6,312 nucleotides of DNA from DASUSF01 sp036375275 (GCA_036375275.1 DASUSF010000050.1:1-6312), one strand, 5' to 3'. Counted from the stretch's first letter, positions 1 to 5,117 are shown. Notes: generated by a model not told the origin, from the letters alone. Made by a program: numbers and translations.

Positions 1-663
1 ACGCGGCAAGCCGACCTGCTGTTCGCCGACGCGATCCGCCGGGCGGCGACCAAGTTCGGCGCCGAGATCGTCGAGGAGCGGGCGTACGAGTATCAGGCGA
101 CGGCCCGGCGCACCGACACCGGGCACGTCCAGGTCCAGCGCCAGCTCCCGGTGTTCACCCAGGACGCCGAGGAGCACGACGTGCTCGTGGTCGCCGACGA
201 GAGCGACGTGTTCGGCGAATACCTGCCCTACCGCACCTGGGACCCGCGCCCGGTGGTCGGCACCCAGGGCCTGGTGCCGGTCGCCTGGTCGCGCGCCTTC
301 GAGGCGTGGGGCGGGACCCAGATGCAGAACCGGTTCGAGACCGCGGCGGGCCGGCCGATGCGCGAGCGCGACTACGCCGCCTGGCTCGCGGTCCGGACGA
401 TCGGCGAGGCGGTGACCCGGACGTCGAGCGCCGAGGCCGACGCGATCCGCGACTACCTCCGCTCCGACGCCTTCGAGATCGGCGCCTTCAAGGGCGAGGG
501 GCTGACCTTCCGCACCTGGAACCAGCAGATGCGCCAGCCGATCCTCCTGGTGACGCCGCGGATGCTGGTCTCGGTGTCGCCGCAGGACGCCTACCTGCAC
601 CAGCGCACCCCGCTCGACACCCTGGGCTACGACCAGCCCGAGTCCGACTGCGACCTGTCCTGA
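1..663 (+). CDS. PQQ-dependent alcohol dehydrogenase system-associated ABC transporter substrate-binding protein, 5'-truncated by the window edge
   Basis: The reading frame is open from base 1 and ends at TGA 661-663, so only the C-terminal 220 residues are present and the start lies to the left. The family is a periplasmic binding protein of the branched-chain amino acid (Leu/Ile/Val) type found beside PQQ-dependent alcohol dehydrogenases, probably binding an alcohol-derived substrate or intermediate; the true ligand is unknown. Recognition rests on the C-terminal block: a W-N-Q-Q-x-R-Q-P segment, then S-V-S-P-Q, and an ending with L-D-T-L-G-Y-D-x-P-E-S-x-C, which I recall as the family signature. 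Signal peptide and N-terminal lobe are out of view. The next gene, 25 bases downstream on the same strand, encodes the beta-propeller that normally accompanies this protein, which supports the call. No frameshift is visible. A generic branched-chain amino acid binding protein is the less likely alternative. Confidence 0.82.
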   Translation, partial: TRQADLLFADAIRRAATKFGAEIVEERAYEYQATARRTDTGHVQVQRQLPVFTQDAEEHDVLVVADESDVFGEYLPYRTWDPRPVVGTQGLVPVAWSRAFEAWGGTQMQNRFETAAGRPMRERDYAAWLAVRTIGEAVTRTSSAEADAIRDYLRSDAFEIGAFKGEGLTFRTWNQQMRQPILLVTPRMLVSVSPQDAYLHQRTPLDTLGYDQPESDCDLS

Positions 664-688
664 ACAAGCAAGCAACCGGGAGGCCGGC

Positions 689-1657
689 ATGCGCGGCAGC
701 GCGATCCTATTCGCCACCCTGGCGCTCACCCTCTTCGCCAGCGGCGCGGAGGCGCGAACGATCTTCGTCTCCAACGAGAAGGGCAACTCGATCAGCGTCG
801 TCGACGGCGATGCGCTCGAGCTGGTCAAGGAGATCCCGGTCGGCGAGCGGCCGCGGGGCCTCGCCCTCTCGCCGGACGGCAAGCACCTCTACATCGCGGC
901 GAGCGAGGACGACACCATCCAGATCATGGACACCGAGACCCACGAGATCATCGGCGAGCTGCCCTCCGGGCCGGATCCCGAGCTGATGGTGGTCTCGCCC
1001 GACGGGGCCAAGATGTACGTCGCCAACGAGGACGACAACATGGTGACCATCATCGACATCCCCTCGCGCTCGGTCGACGCCGAGGTGCCGGTCGGGGTGG
1101 AGCCCGAGGGGATCGAGGTCAGCCCGGACGGAAGCACGATCGTCAACACGTCCGAGACGACCAACATGGCGCACTTCATCGACGGCAAGACCTACGAGAA
1201 CACGCACAACGTGCTGGTCGACCAGCGGCCACGGTTCGCCGACTACACCGCCGATGGCGCCGAGGTCTGGGTCAGCTCGGAGATCGGCGGCACGGTGGCG
1301 GTGATCGACGACGCGACGCGCGAGATCAAGCACAAGATCACCTTCGAGATCCCGGGCGTCCCGACCGAGGCGATCCAGCCGGTCGGCATCGCGATCAAGC
1401 AGGATCGCAGCAAGGCGTTCGTGGCGCTCGGACCGGCCAACCGCGTCGCGGTCATCGACGCCCAGACCTACGAGGTGAAGGACTACCTTCTGGTCGGCCA
1501 GCGGGTCTGGCAGCTCGCCTTCTCGCCGGACGAGAAGTTCGTCTATTCGACCAACGGCGTCTCCAACGACATCTCGGTGATCGATGTCGACGCGGAGGAG
1601 GTGATCAAGTCCGTCGCGGTCGGGAGCTTCCCCTGGGGCGTCGCGGTCAAGGACTGA
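689..1657 (+). CDS. PQQ-dependent catabolism-associated YVTN beta-propeller protein
   Basis: A 322-residue exported protein. Residues 1-22 form a signal peptide (charged start, hydrophobic stretch through about residue 17, Ala-Glu-Ala cleavage motif at 20-22). The rest is a chain of about seven YVTN/NHL-like beta-propeller blades, each with an S-P-D-G-type turn (about residues 61-64, 102-105, 144-147, and an SPDE variant at 279-282) and recurring V-I-D strands. Length and order match the family found with PQQ-dependent alcohol dehydrogenases and their ABC binding proteins. The family's biochemical role is not established; a periplasmic scaffold, or a partner of the dehydrogenase or ABC system, is plausible. 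The ATG is supported by GGGAGG at 678-683, five bases upstream. It lies 25 bases after the binding-protein gene, so co-transcription is likely. It is not itself a quinoprotein dehydrogenase: the blades lack the tryptophan docking motifs of that family. Confidence 0.88.
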   Translation: MRGSAILFATLALTLFASGAEARTIFVSNEKGNSISVVDGDALELVKEIPVGERPRGLALSPDGKHLYIAASEDDTIQIMDTETHEIIGELPSGPDPELMVVSPDGAKMYVANEDDNMVTIIDIPSRSVDAEVPVGVEPEGIEVSPDGSTIVNTSETTNMAHFIDGKTYENTHNVLVDQRPRFADYTADGAEVWVSSEIGGTVAVIDDATREIKHKITFEIPGVPTEAIQPVGIAIKQDRSKAFVALGPANRVAVIDAQTYEVKDYLLVGQRVWQLAFSPDEKFVYSTNGVSNDISVIDVDAEEVIKSVAVGSFPWGVAVKD

Positions 1658-1658
1658 A

Positions 1659-1676
1659 CCCGCTTCGAGAGGCGGG
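1659..1676 (+). terminator. Small hairpin just after the beta-propeller stop codon, weak terminator candidate
   Basis: CCCGC at 1659-1663 pairs with GCGGG at 1672-1676, with a U-G pair possible next to the loop. It begins one base after the TGA. No T-run follows, so intrinsic termination is uncertain; it could instead protect the 3' end of the upstream transcript. Its position between the propeller gene and a candidate pqqA promoter fits a transcription-unit boundary. Confidence 0.3.
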
Positions 1677-1730
1677 CCGATGTCCAGGAACGGCCGGCTG
1701 CCTGCGACGTTTGCTACCGCGAACGACCGG

Positions 1731-1759
1731 TTGAGGCCCGCGGCGCGGGCTGCTAGGCT
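1731..1759 (+). promoter_or_regulatory. Candidate sigma70-type promoter of the pqqA operon
   Basis: TTGAGG at 1731-1736 and TAGGCT at 1754-1759 are separated by exactly 17 bases and resemble housekeeping -35 and -10 boxes (four and three matches of six). Transcription would begin near 1766, leaving a leader of about 44 bases before pqqA. The spacer holds the dyad GCCCGC-GGC-GCGGGC (1736-1750), a possible operator. This is pattern matching only. Confidence 0.4.
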
Positions 1760-1767
1760 CGCGCCGC
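1740..1767. repeat. Inverted repeat spanning the putative -10 box of pqqA
   Basis: GCGGCGCG at 1740-1747 is the exact reverse complement of CGCGCCGC at 1760-1767, giving 8-base arms around a 12-base centre that contains the TAGGCT box. It overlaps the dyad at 1736-1750, so the two could be alternative structures or operator halves. In DNA this GC-rich some dyads arise by chance. Confidence 0.35.
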
Positions 1768-1774
1768 ATCAGGA

Positions 1775-1793
1775 GTCCGCGGCGCACGCGGAC
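1775..1793 (+). promoter_or_regulatory. Hairpin in the pqqA leader just upstream of the ribosome binding site
   Basis: GTCCGCG (1775-1781) pairs perfectly with CGCGGAC (1787-1793) around a 5-base loop. The stem ends four bases before the strong Shine-Dalgarno AAGGAGG (1798-1804), leaving that site open. It may stabilise the 5' end of the pqqA message or tune ribosome access. Confidence 0.4.
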
Positions 1794-1809
1794 CCGCAAG
1801 GAGGCGCAG

Positions 1810-1887
1810 ATGAAGTGGCATACCCCGAAGATCGTTGAGATCGCCTGCGGCTGCGAGATCAACGCGTACTTCCCGGCCGACTACTGA
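1810..1887 (+). CDS. pqqA: PQQ precursor peptide PqqA (25 residues)
   Basis: A ribosomally made peptide whose glutamate and tyrosine side chains become the PQQ carbon skeleton. The translation begins M-K-W-H-T-P-K and contains the diagnostic E-x3-Y motif: Glu16 and Tyr20 are the residues crosslinked by PqqE. An ATG five bases after a near-perfect AAGGAGG (1798-1804) fixes the start. The length of 25 fits the family (about 22-29). The flanking order pqqA-pqqB-pqqC-pqqD confirms identity. The peptide holds two cysteines, Cys13 and Cys15, around Gly14, the second directly preceding Glu16. Hairpins lie both upstream (1775-1793) and immediately downstream (1890-1910), consistent with a stable, abundant pqqA message relative to the enzyme genes. 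Confidence 0.95.
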   Translation: MKWHTPKIVEIACGCEINAYFPADY

Positions 1888-1889
1888 GC

Positions 1890-1910
1890 CGGCCGCCTGA
1901 CCGGCGGCCG
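1890..1910 (+). terminator. Strong GC hairpin between pqqA and pqqB, probable attenuator or RNA stabiliser
   Basis: CGGCCGCC (1890-1897) pairs perfectly with GGCGGCCG (1903-1910) around the 5-base loop TGACC: eight G-C pairs starting two bases after the pqqA stop. No T-run follows, so full intrinsic termination is unlikely. Partial termination or a block to 3' decay would raise pqqA RNA over pqqBCD, as reported for the short and long pqq transcripts of Methylobacterium extorquens. Confidence 0.6.
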
Positions 1911-1924
1911 TGCCGTGAGCGGTG

Positions 1925-2824
1925 ATGCGGATCATCGTCCTCGGTGCGGCCGCCGGCGGCGGTTACCCGCAGTGGAACGACCGGGGCCCGGTCGGCGCCC
2001 GCGCCTGGGCCGGTGATCCGGCGGCGCCGCCGCGGACCCAGTGCTCGCTCGCCGTCAGCGCCGATGGCGCCGCGTGGGCGATCCTCAATGCCTCCCCGGA
2101 CCTTCGCGCCCAGATCCTGGCGACGCCGGCGCTCCATCCCCGGGCCGCGCCCCGCCACAGCCCGATCCGCGCGGTCGTCCTGACCGGCGGCGAGGTCGAC
2201 CAGGTCGCCGGCCTGCTCAACCTCCGCGAAAGCCAGCCCTTCGACCTGTTCGCGACCCGCCAGGTGCTCGACGTGCTGGCCGCCAATCCGATCTTCGACG
2301 TCCTGAACCCCGCGTTCGTGCGCCGTGGTGCCCTCGAGCCGGGGCGGCCGGCCGAGGTCGTGCCGGGGCTCGAGGCCACCCCGTTCACCGTGCCGGGCAA
2401 GGTCCCGCTCTACCTCGAGGACGAGGCGCCCGAGATCGGCGGCGAGACCGGCGACACGGTCGGGCTCGAGGTGCGCGCGAACGGCCGCGCCTTCTTCTTC
2501 GTCCCCGGCTGCGCCCGGATCTCCGACGCCCTCGCGGCCCGGCTCGAGGGCGCCGAGCTGGTGTTCTTCGACGGCACGCTCTGGACCGACGACGAGATGA
2601 TCCGGAGCGGCAGCGGAGCGAAGACCGGGACCCGGATGGGCCACCTCCCGGTCGCGGGCGAGGACGGCTCGATGGCTGCGCTCCGGCGGCTCGGCATCCG
2701 GCGCCTGGTCTACATCCACATCAACAACACCAACCCGATCCTGCTCGCCGGCTCGCCCGAGCGGGCGGCGGTCGAGGCGGCCGGCTTCGGGGTCGCCCTG
2801 GACGGAATGGAGGTGACGCTTTGA
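1925..2824 (+). CDS. pqqB: PqqB, metallo-beta-lactamase-fold PQQ biosynthesis protein with altered metal sites
   Basis: A 299-residue cytoplasmic protein of the PqqB family, reported as an iron-dependent hydroxylase of a tyrosine-derived PQQ intermediate. Landmarks: L-G-A-A-A-G-G-G-Y-P-Q-W-N (6-18), N-A-S-P-D-L-R (55-61), D-G-T-L-W-T-D-D-E-M (216-225), K-T-G-x-R-M-G-H-L-P (233-242) and H-I-N-N-T-N-P-I-L (265-273). Length is normal and the frame intact. Odd: the C-x-C-x2-C zinc motif that follows Q-W-N in studied PqqB proteins is D19, G21 and G24 here, and the conserved D92-H93 pair is D92-Q93. H265, matching the C-terminal metal-binding His, is kept. ATG 1925 is preferred over the adjacent GTG 1922 because GTGAG at 1915-1919 then sits five bases upstream. 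The 3' end overlaps pqqC by four bases, indicating coupled translation. Confidence 0.92.
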   Translation: MRIIVLGAAAGGGYPQWNDRGPVGARAWAGDPAAPPRTQCSLAVSADGAAWAILNASPDLRAQILATPALHPRAAPRHSPIRAVVLTGGEVDQVAGLLNLRESQPFDLFATRQVLDVLAANPIFDVLNPAFVRRGALEPGRPAEVVPGLEATPFTVPGKVPLYLEDEAPEIGGETGDTVGLEVRANGRAFFFVPGCARISDALAARLEGAELVFFDGTLWTDDEMIRSGSGAKTGTRMGHLPVAGEDGSMAALRRLGIRRLVYIHINNTNPILLAGSPERAAVEAAGFGVALDGMEVTL

Positions 2825-3552
2825 GGCTCCTCAGCGCGGACGAGCTGGAGGCGGAGCTCCGCCGGATCGGCGCCGAGCGCTACCACTCGAACCACCCGTT
2901 CCACAAGCTGCTGCACGAGGGACGTCTGAACCGCGGACAGGTCCAGGCCTGGGCGCTGAACCGGTACTGCTATCAGGCGGCGATCCCGATCAAGGACGCG
3001 TTCATCGTCGCGCGGATGGAGGACCCGGCGCTGCGCCGGGCCTGGCGACAGCGGATCATCGACCACGACGGGGAGCGCGAGGGCGACGGCGGGATCGAGC
3101 GCTGGCTGAAGCTCACCGACGGCCTCGGCCTCCGCCGCGACGACGTGACCTCCCAGTCCCTGGCGCTGCCCGCGACCCGGTTCGCGGTCCAGGCCTACGT
3201 CCAGTTCGTGCGCGAGCGCTCGCTGCTCGAAGCGATCGCGTCCTCGCTGACCGAGATGTTCGCGCCGACCATCATCCGCGACCGGGTCGCGGGCATGCTC
3301 GCGAACTACGACTTCATCACCGACGAGACGCTCGCCTACTTCGGCAAGCGGCTCTCGCAGGCGCCGCGCGACGCCGACTTCGCCCTCGACTACGTCAAGC
3401 GCGCGGCGCGCCGCCCCGAGGACCAGCAGGCGGTGCTGAACGCGCTCCGCTTCAAGTGCTCGATGCTCTGGGCGCAGCTCGACGCCCTGCACTTCGCCTA
3501 CGTCGAGCCCCGCCTGGTTCCGCCCGGGGCCTTCCGCCCCGAGGAGGCCTGA
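2821..3552 (+). CDS. pqqC: PqqC, pyrroloquinoline-quinone synthase, TTG start
   Basis: A 243-residue all-helical oxidase of the TENA/heme-oxygenase-like fold. It catalyses the last step: ring closure and eight-electron oxidation of AHQQ to PQQ with oxygen and no cofactor. By comparison with the remembered Klebsiella sequence (offset two residues), the active-site residues Y21, H22, R48, Y51, Q52, K58, H82, E145, R155, Y173, R177 and K212 are kept. The equivalent of His154 is Ile152. TTG 2821 is the only sensible start: it overlaps the pqqB stop as TTGA, has GGAGGTG (2809-2815) five bases upstream, and gives the usual N-terminus; no ATG or GTG fits. The C-terminus ends near V-P-P-G-A-F-R-P, where alphaproteobacterial PqqC-PqqD fusions continue into PqqD, but here a stop separates the two genes. 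Confidence 0.93.
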   Translation: MRLLSADELEAELRRIGAERYHSNHPFHKLLHEGRLNRGQVQAWALNRYCYQAAIPIKDAFIVARMEDPALRRAWRQRIIDHDGEREGDGGIERWLKLTDGLGLRRDDVTSQSLALPATRFAVQAYVQFVRERSLLEAIASSLTEMFAPTIIRDRVAGMLANYDFITDETLAYFGKRLSQAPRDADFALDYVKRAARRPEDQQAVLNALRFKCSMLWAQLDALHFAYVEPRLVPPGAFRPEEA

Positions 3553-3866
3553 TGCCGACCATCCCCGATCACGCCGTCCCGACCCTCCCGCGCGGGGTCA
3601 AGCTGCGCTTCGACAAGGCGCGGAACGCCTGGGTGCTGCTCGCCCCCGAACGCGTCCTGATGCCGGACGAGATCGCGATCGAGATCCTGAAGCGGTGCGA
3701 CGGCAGGACCGAGCTCGGCGCGATCGTCGACGACCTCGCCGAGACCTTCGGCGCGGAGCGCGCCCAGGTCGGCAGCGACGTCCGGGCGATGCTTCAGGGA
3801 CTTGCGGACAAAGGCATGGTCGCGTGGCGCGGCGAAGGCGACGCCCCTAGGGCAGCGGATGGGTGA
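3552..3866 (+). CDS. pqqD: PqqD, PqqA-binding peptide chaperone
   Basis: A 104-residue protein of the RiPP-recognition-element family (winged helix). It binds PqqA and delivers it to the radical-SAM enzyme PqqE. The family pattern is clear: P-R-G-V-K-L-R-F-D-x-A-R (13-24), W-V-L-L-A-P-E-R-V (27-35), P-D-E-I-A (38-42), a D-G turn (50-51), then the helical half ending D-V-x-x-M-L-x-x-L-x-D-K-G. ATG 3552 overlaps the pqqC stop by one base (TGATG), with GAGGAGG at 3541-3547 four bases upstream, so it is translationally coupled. Length is slightly above the usual 90 or so owing to a charged, Ala/Gly-rich tail after the conserved core. PqqE, its partner, normally follows but is not next in this window. 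Confidence 0.93.
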   Translation: MPTIPDHAVPTLPRGVKLRFDKARNAWVLLAPERVLMPDEIAIEILKRCDGRTELGAIVDDLAETFGAERAQVGSDVRAMLQGLADKGMVAWRGEGDAPRAADG

Positions 3867-3886
3867 TCTGGCGCGAATGCATCCGC
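3855..3886 (+). terminator. Inverted repeat across the pqqD stop codon, weak terminator candidate
   Basis: GCGGATG (3855-3861) is the exact reverse complement of CATCCGC (3880-3886), with an 18-base loop containing the TGA stop. A pyrimidine-rich stretch follows (3887-3900) but no T-run. It may end the pqqABCD transcript or pause it. The long loop lowers confidence. Confidence 0.3.
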
Positions 3887-3985
3887 CCCAGCTCTCCTTC
3901 CAAGTGAGATGCAATGATGGCTTTTCAACCAGTGGCGATTGATGTAAAGCAGTATCCGGGCGATCTCTATTTCCCGGAGGCCACG

Positions 3986-4147
3986 GTGCATGAGCCAACC
4001 GATCGAAGCCCGCGCGACGAGCATCAGGCGCAGCTGAGCGAGGATACGCGGCGCTGGCAGCTGTCAGACGGTGTGCTGCTCGGGGTGCTCTCCTCGCTGC
4101 TTCTGTGGAGCCTGATCCTCGCGGGCGTGCACGCTACGCTCACCTGA
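3986..4147 (+). CDS. Small single-pass membrane protein, 53 residues, unknown function
   Basis: I do not recognise this gene. The ORF encodes a charged N-terminal half (residues 1-24, rich in Glu, Asp, Arg and Gln) and one hydrophobic span (about residues 29-48) ending a few residues before the C-terminus, like a tail-anchored or single-pass inner-membrane peptide. GTG 3986 is chosen because GGAGG (3976-3980) sits five bases upstream, and because codon third positions are clearly more GC-rich after this point than before. An in-frame ATG at 3914 (77 residues, weak AAGTGAG at 3902-3908) is the alternative. It follows pqqD by about 120 bases on the same strand and is the last gene before the convergent minus-strand genes. 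It might be an independent small gene with its own promoter in the AT-richer stretch 3867-3985, where I found no convincing promoter boxes. Confidence 0.55.
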   Translation: MHEPTDRSPRDEHQAQLSEDTRRWQLSDGVLLGVLSSLLLWSLILAGVHATLT

Positions 4148-4177
4148 TCCGCCAGCCGCTTCGTATCGATCCAGGCG

Positions 4178-4228
4178 CCGGGCCATCTCGGATGCGGCAG
4201 CCGGTTCCTGGTGCCGTCTACGGCCCGG
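4178..4228. terminator. Nested imperfect hairpin in the convergent intergenic region
   Basis: Outer arms CCGGGCC (4178-4184) and GGCCCGG (4222-4228) enclose inner arms CGGCA (4195-4199) and TGCCG (4212-4216), extended by CC 4201-4202 and GG 4210-4211. A second small hairpin follows: CGGAT 4238-4242 and ATCCG 4250-4254, ten bases past the creatininase stop. The 116-base gap 4148-4263 between convergent genes is where a bidirectional terminator is expected, but no T-runs are present. Confidence 0.3.
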
Positions 4229-4263
4229 GCTGACGAGCGGATCACCCTCATCCGGGCGCACCC

Positions 4264-5013
4264 TCAACTTTCCTCGATGAAGCGCCGGTATTCGTCGGTC
4301 AGTCCCTCGACCGCGACATCCAGCAACTGCTCGCCCGCTTCCGCCGAGGCCTGCGACGGGTCGGAGCCGATGCGTCCGTCCGGATAGCGCGAGCGGAAAT
4401 CGTCGGCGTCGGTGAAGCCTCGCCCCGCCGGCGCGAGCGGCGGGTCGATCGTCGTGTTGCGGACGACGTCCGGGCGGGCGTGCCAGCTGAGCGAGATGTC
4501 GCTGGCGGTCGCGTGACTGCCGTCGCGGTCGCCGAACAGCCGCTTCTGCAGCTCCAGGACGGCCGGCGGGCTCCACCAGTTGCGCAGCCGGCAGCGCAGC
4601 CGCCCGGCGGTCGGGTCCCGGTTGAGGCTCGAGCGGGCGTGGATCTCCGAGAACGCCGCCATCGCGGTCGCCATGTTGCCGCCGTGGCCGTTGATCACGA
4701 AGCATCGCTCGAAGCCGTGCCGGGACAGGGAGGTCAGGAGATCCACCAGGACCGCGAGCAGCGTCTCGGGCCGGAGCGTCATGGTCCCGGGGAACGCCAT
4801 GTGATGCTGCGCCATGCCGAAGCTCACGGTCGGCGCGACGAGCGCGTCCGCCGCTTCGCCCACCGCCCGCGCGACCACGTCGGCGCAGATCGAATCGGTG
4901 CCGATCAGCCCGGTCGGGCCGTGCTGCTCGGTCGACCCGATCGGCAGAATGATGCCGTTGGACCGCCGCAGGTACGCCTCCACCTCGTGCCAGGTGCTGC
5001 ATTCGAGAAGCAT
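4264..5013 (-). CDS. Creatininase-family metallohydrolase
   Basis: A 249-residue protein of the creatininase/amidohydrolase family: divalent-metal enzymes that open amide bonds, including creatininase, formamide hydrolases and the mycofactocin peptidase MftE. Visible motifs: G-S-T-E-Q-H-G-P (26-33) with candidate ligands E29 and H31, G-T-D with D40, H-x-A-F-P-G-T (71-77), N-G-H-G-G-N (108-113) with H110, and E123. The NGHGGN form, rather than the NGHYEN of true creatininase, means creatinine is probably not the substrate; the real one is unknown. ATG at 5013 (minus strand) is preferred because GGAG (plus-strand 5019-5022) lies five bases upstream. An in-frame ATG at 5052 would add 13 residues without a ribosome site. 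It lies 104 bases downstream of the MFS gene on the same strand and converges on the pqq operon. Confidence 0.85.
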   Translation of the reverse strand: MLLECSTWHEVEAYLRRSNGIILPIGSTEQHGPTGLIGTDSICADVVARAVGEAADALVAPTVSFGMAQHHMAFPGTMTLRPETLLAVLVDLLTSLSRHGFERCFVINGHGGNMATAMAAFSEIHARSSLNRDPTAGRLRCRLRNWWSPPAVLELQKRLFGDRDGSHATASDISLSWHARPDVVRNTTIDPPLAPAGRGFTDADDFRSRYPDGRIGSDPSQASAEAGEQLLDVAVEGLTDEYRRFIEES

Positions 5014-5077
5014 CCGCGCTCCATCACTGGATCTGTTGGAAGCAAGGAACATGCCGCGTCCGCACCGCCAGCGGAAG

Positions 5078-5110
5078 TCCGGCGTCGCCCGAGCGGCCGG
5101 TCGCGCCGGA
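5078..5110 (-). terminator. Hairpin after the MFS transporter stop codon
   Basis: Plus-strand TCCGGCG (5078-5084) and CGCCGGA (5104-5110) form a perfect 7-pair stem around a GC-rich 19-base loop, beginning seven bases past the MFS stop on the minus strand. No T-run follows. It may terminate or process the transcript between the MFS and creatininase genes, or be incidental in GC-rich DNA. Confidence 0.3.
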
Positions 5111-5117
5111 TGCTCCG

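Noticed and set aside
1979..1996. Frameshift as the cause of the missing PqqB cysteines
   Set aside because: Conserved residues flank the segment in the same frame on both sides with correct spacing, so these are substitutions rather than a shifted frame.
1859..2719. 286-codon minus-strand ORF opposite pqqB
   Set aside because: Low-complexity Arg/Gly/Asp/Ala composition, no family motif, and fully covered by a well-conserved PqqB on the plus strand.
2041..2820. Long in-frame extension upstream of pqqC on the plus strand
   Set aside because: It overlaps all of pqqB in another frame, is Arg/Pro/Gly-rich as expected of out-of-frame GC-rich DNA, and the PqqC family begins at the TTG.
3794..4024. 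Minus-strand 76-codon ORF across the pqqD end and the small ORF
   Set aside because: Overlaps the pqqD 3' end and the ribosome site of the plus-strand small gene; mixed composition and no visible motif.
4064..5002. 312-codon minus-strand ORF across the creatininase gene
   Set aside because: Alternative-frame shadow of the creatininase gene; Arg/Ala/Gly-rich, with none of the metal-binding motifs.
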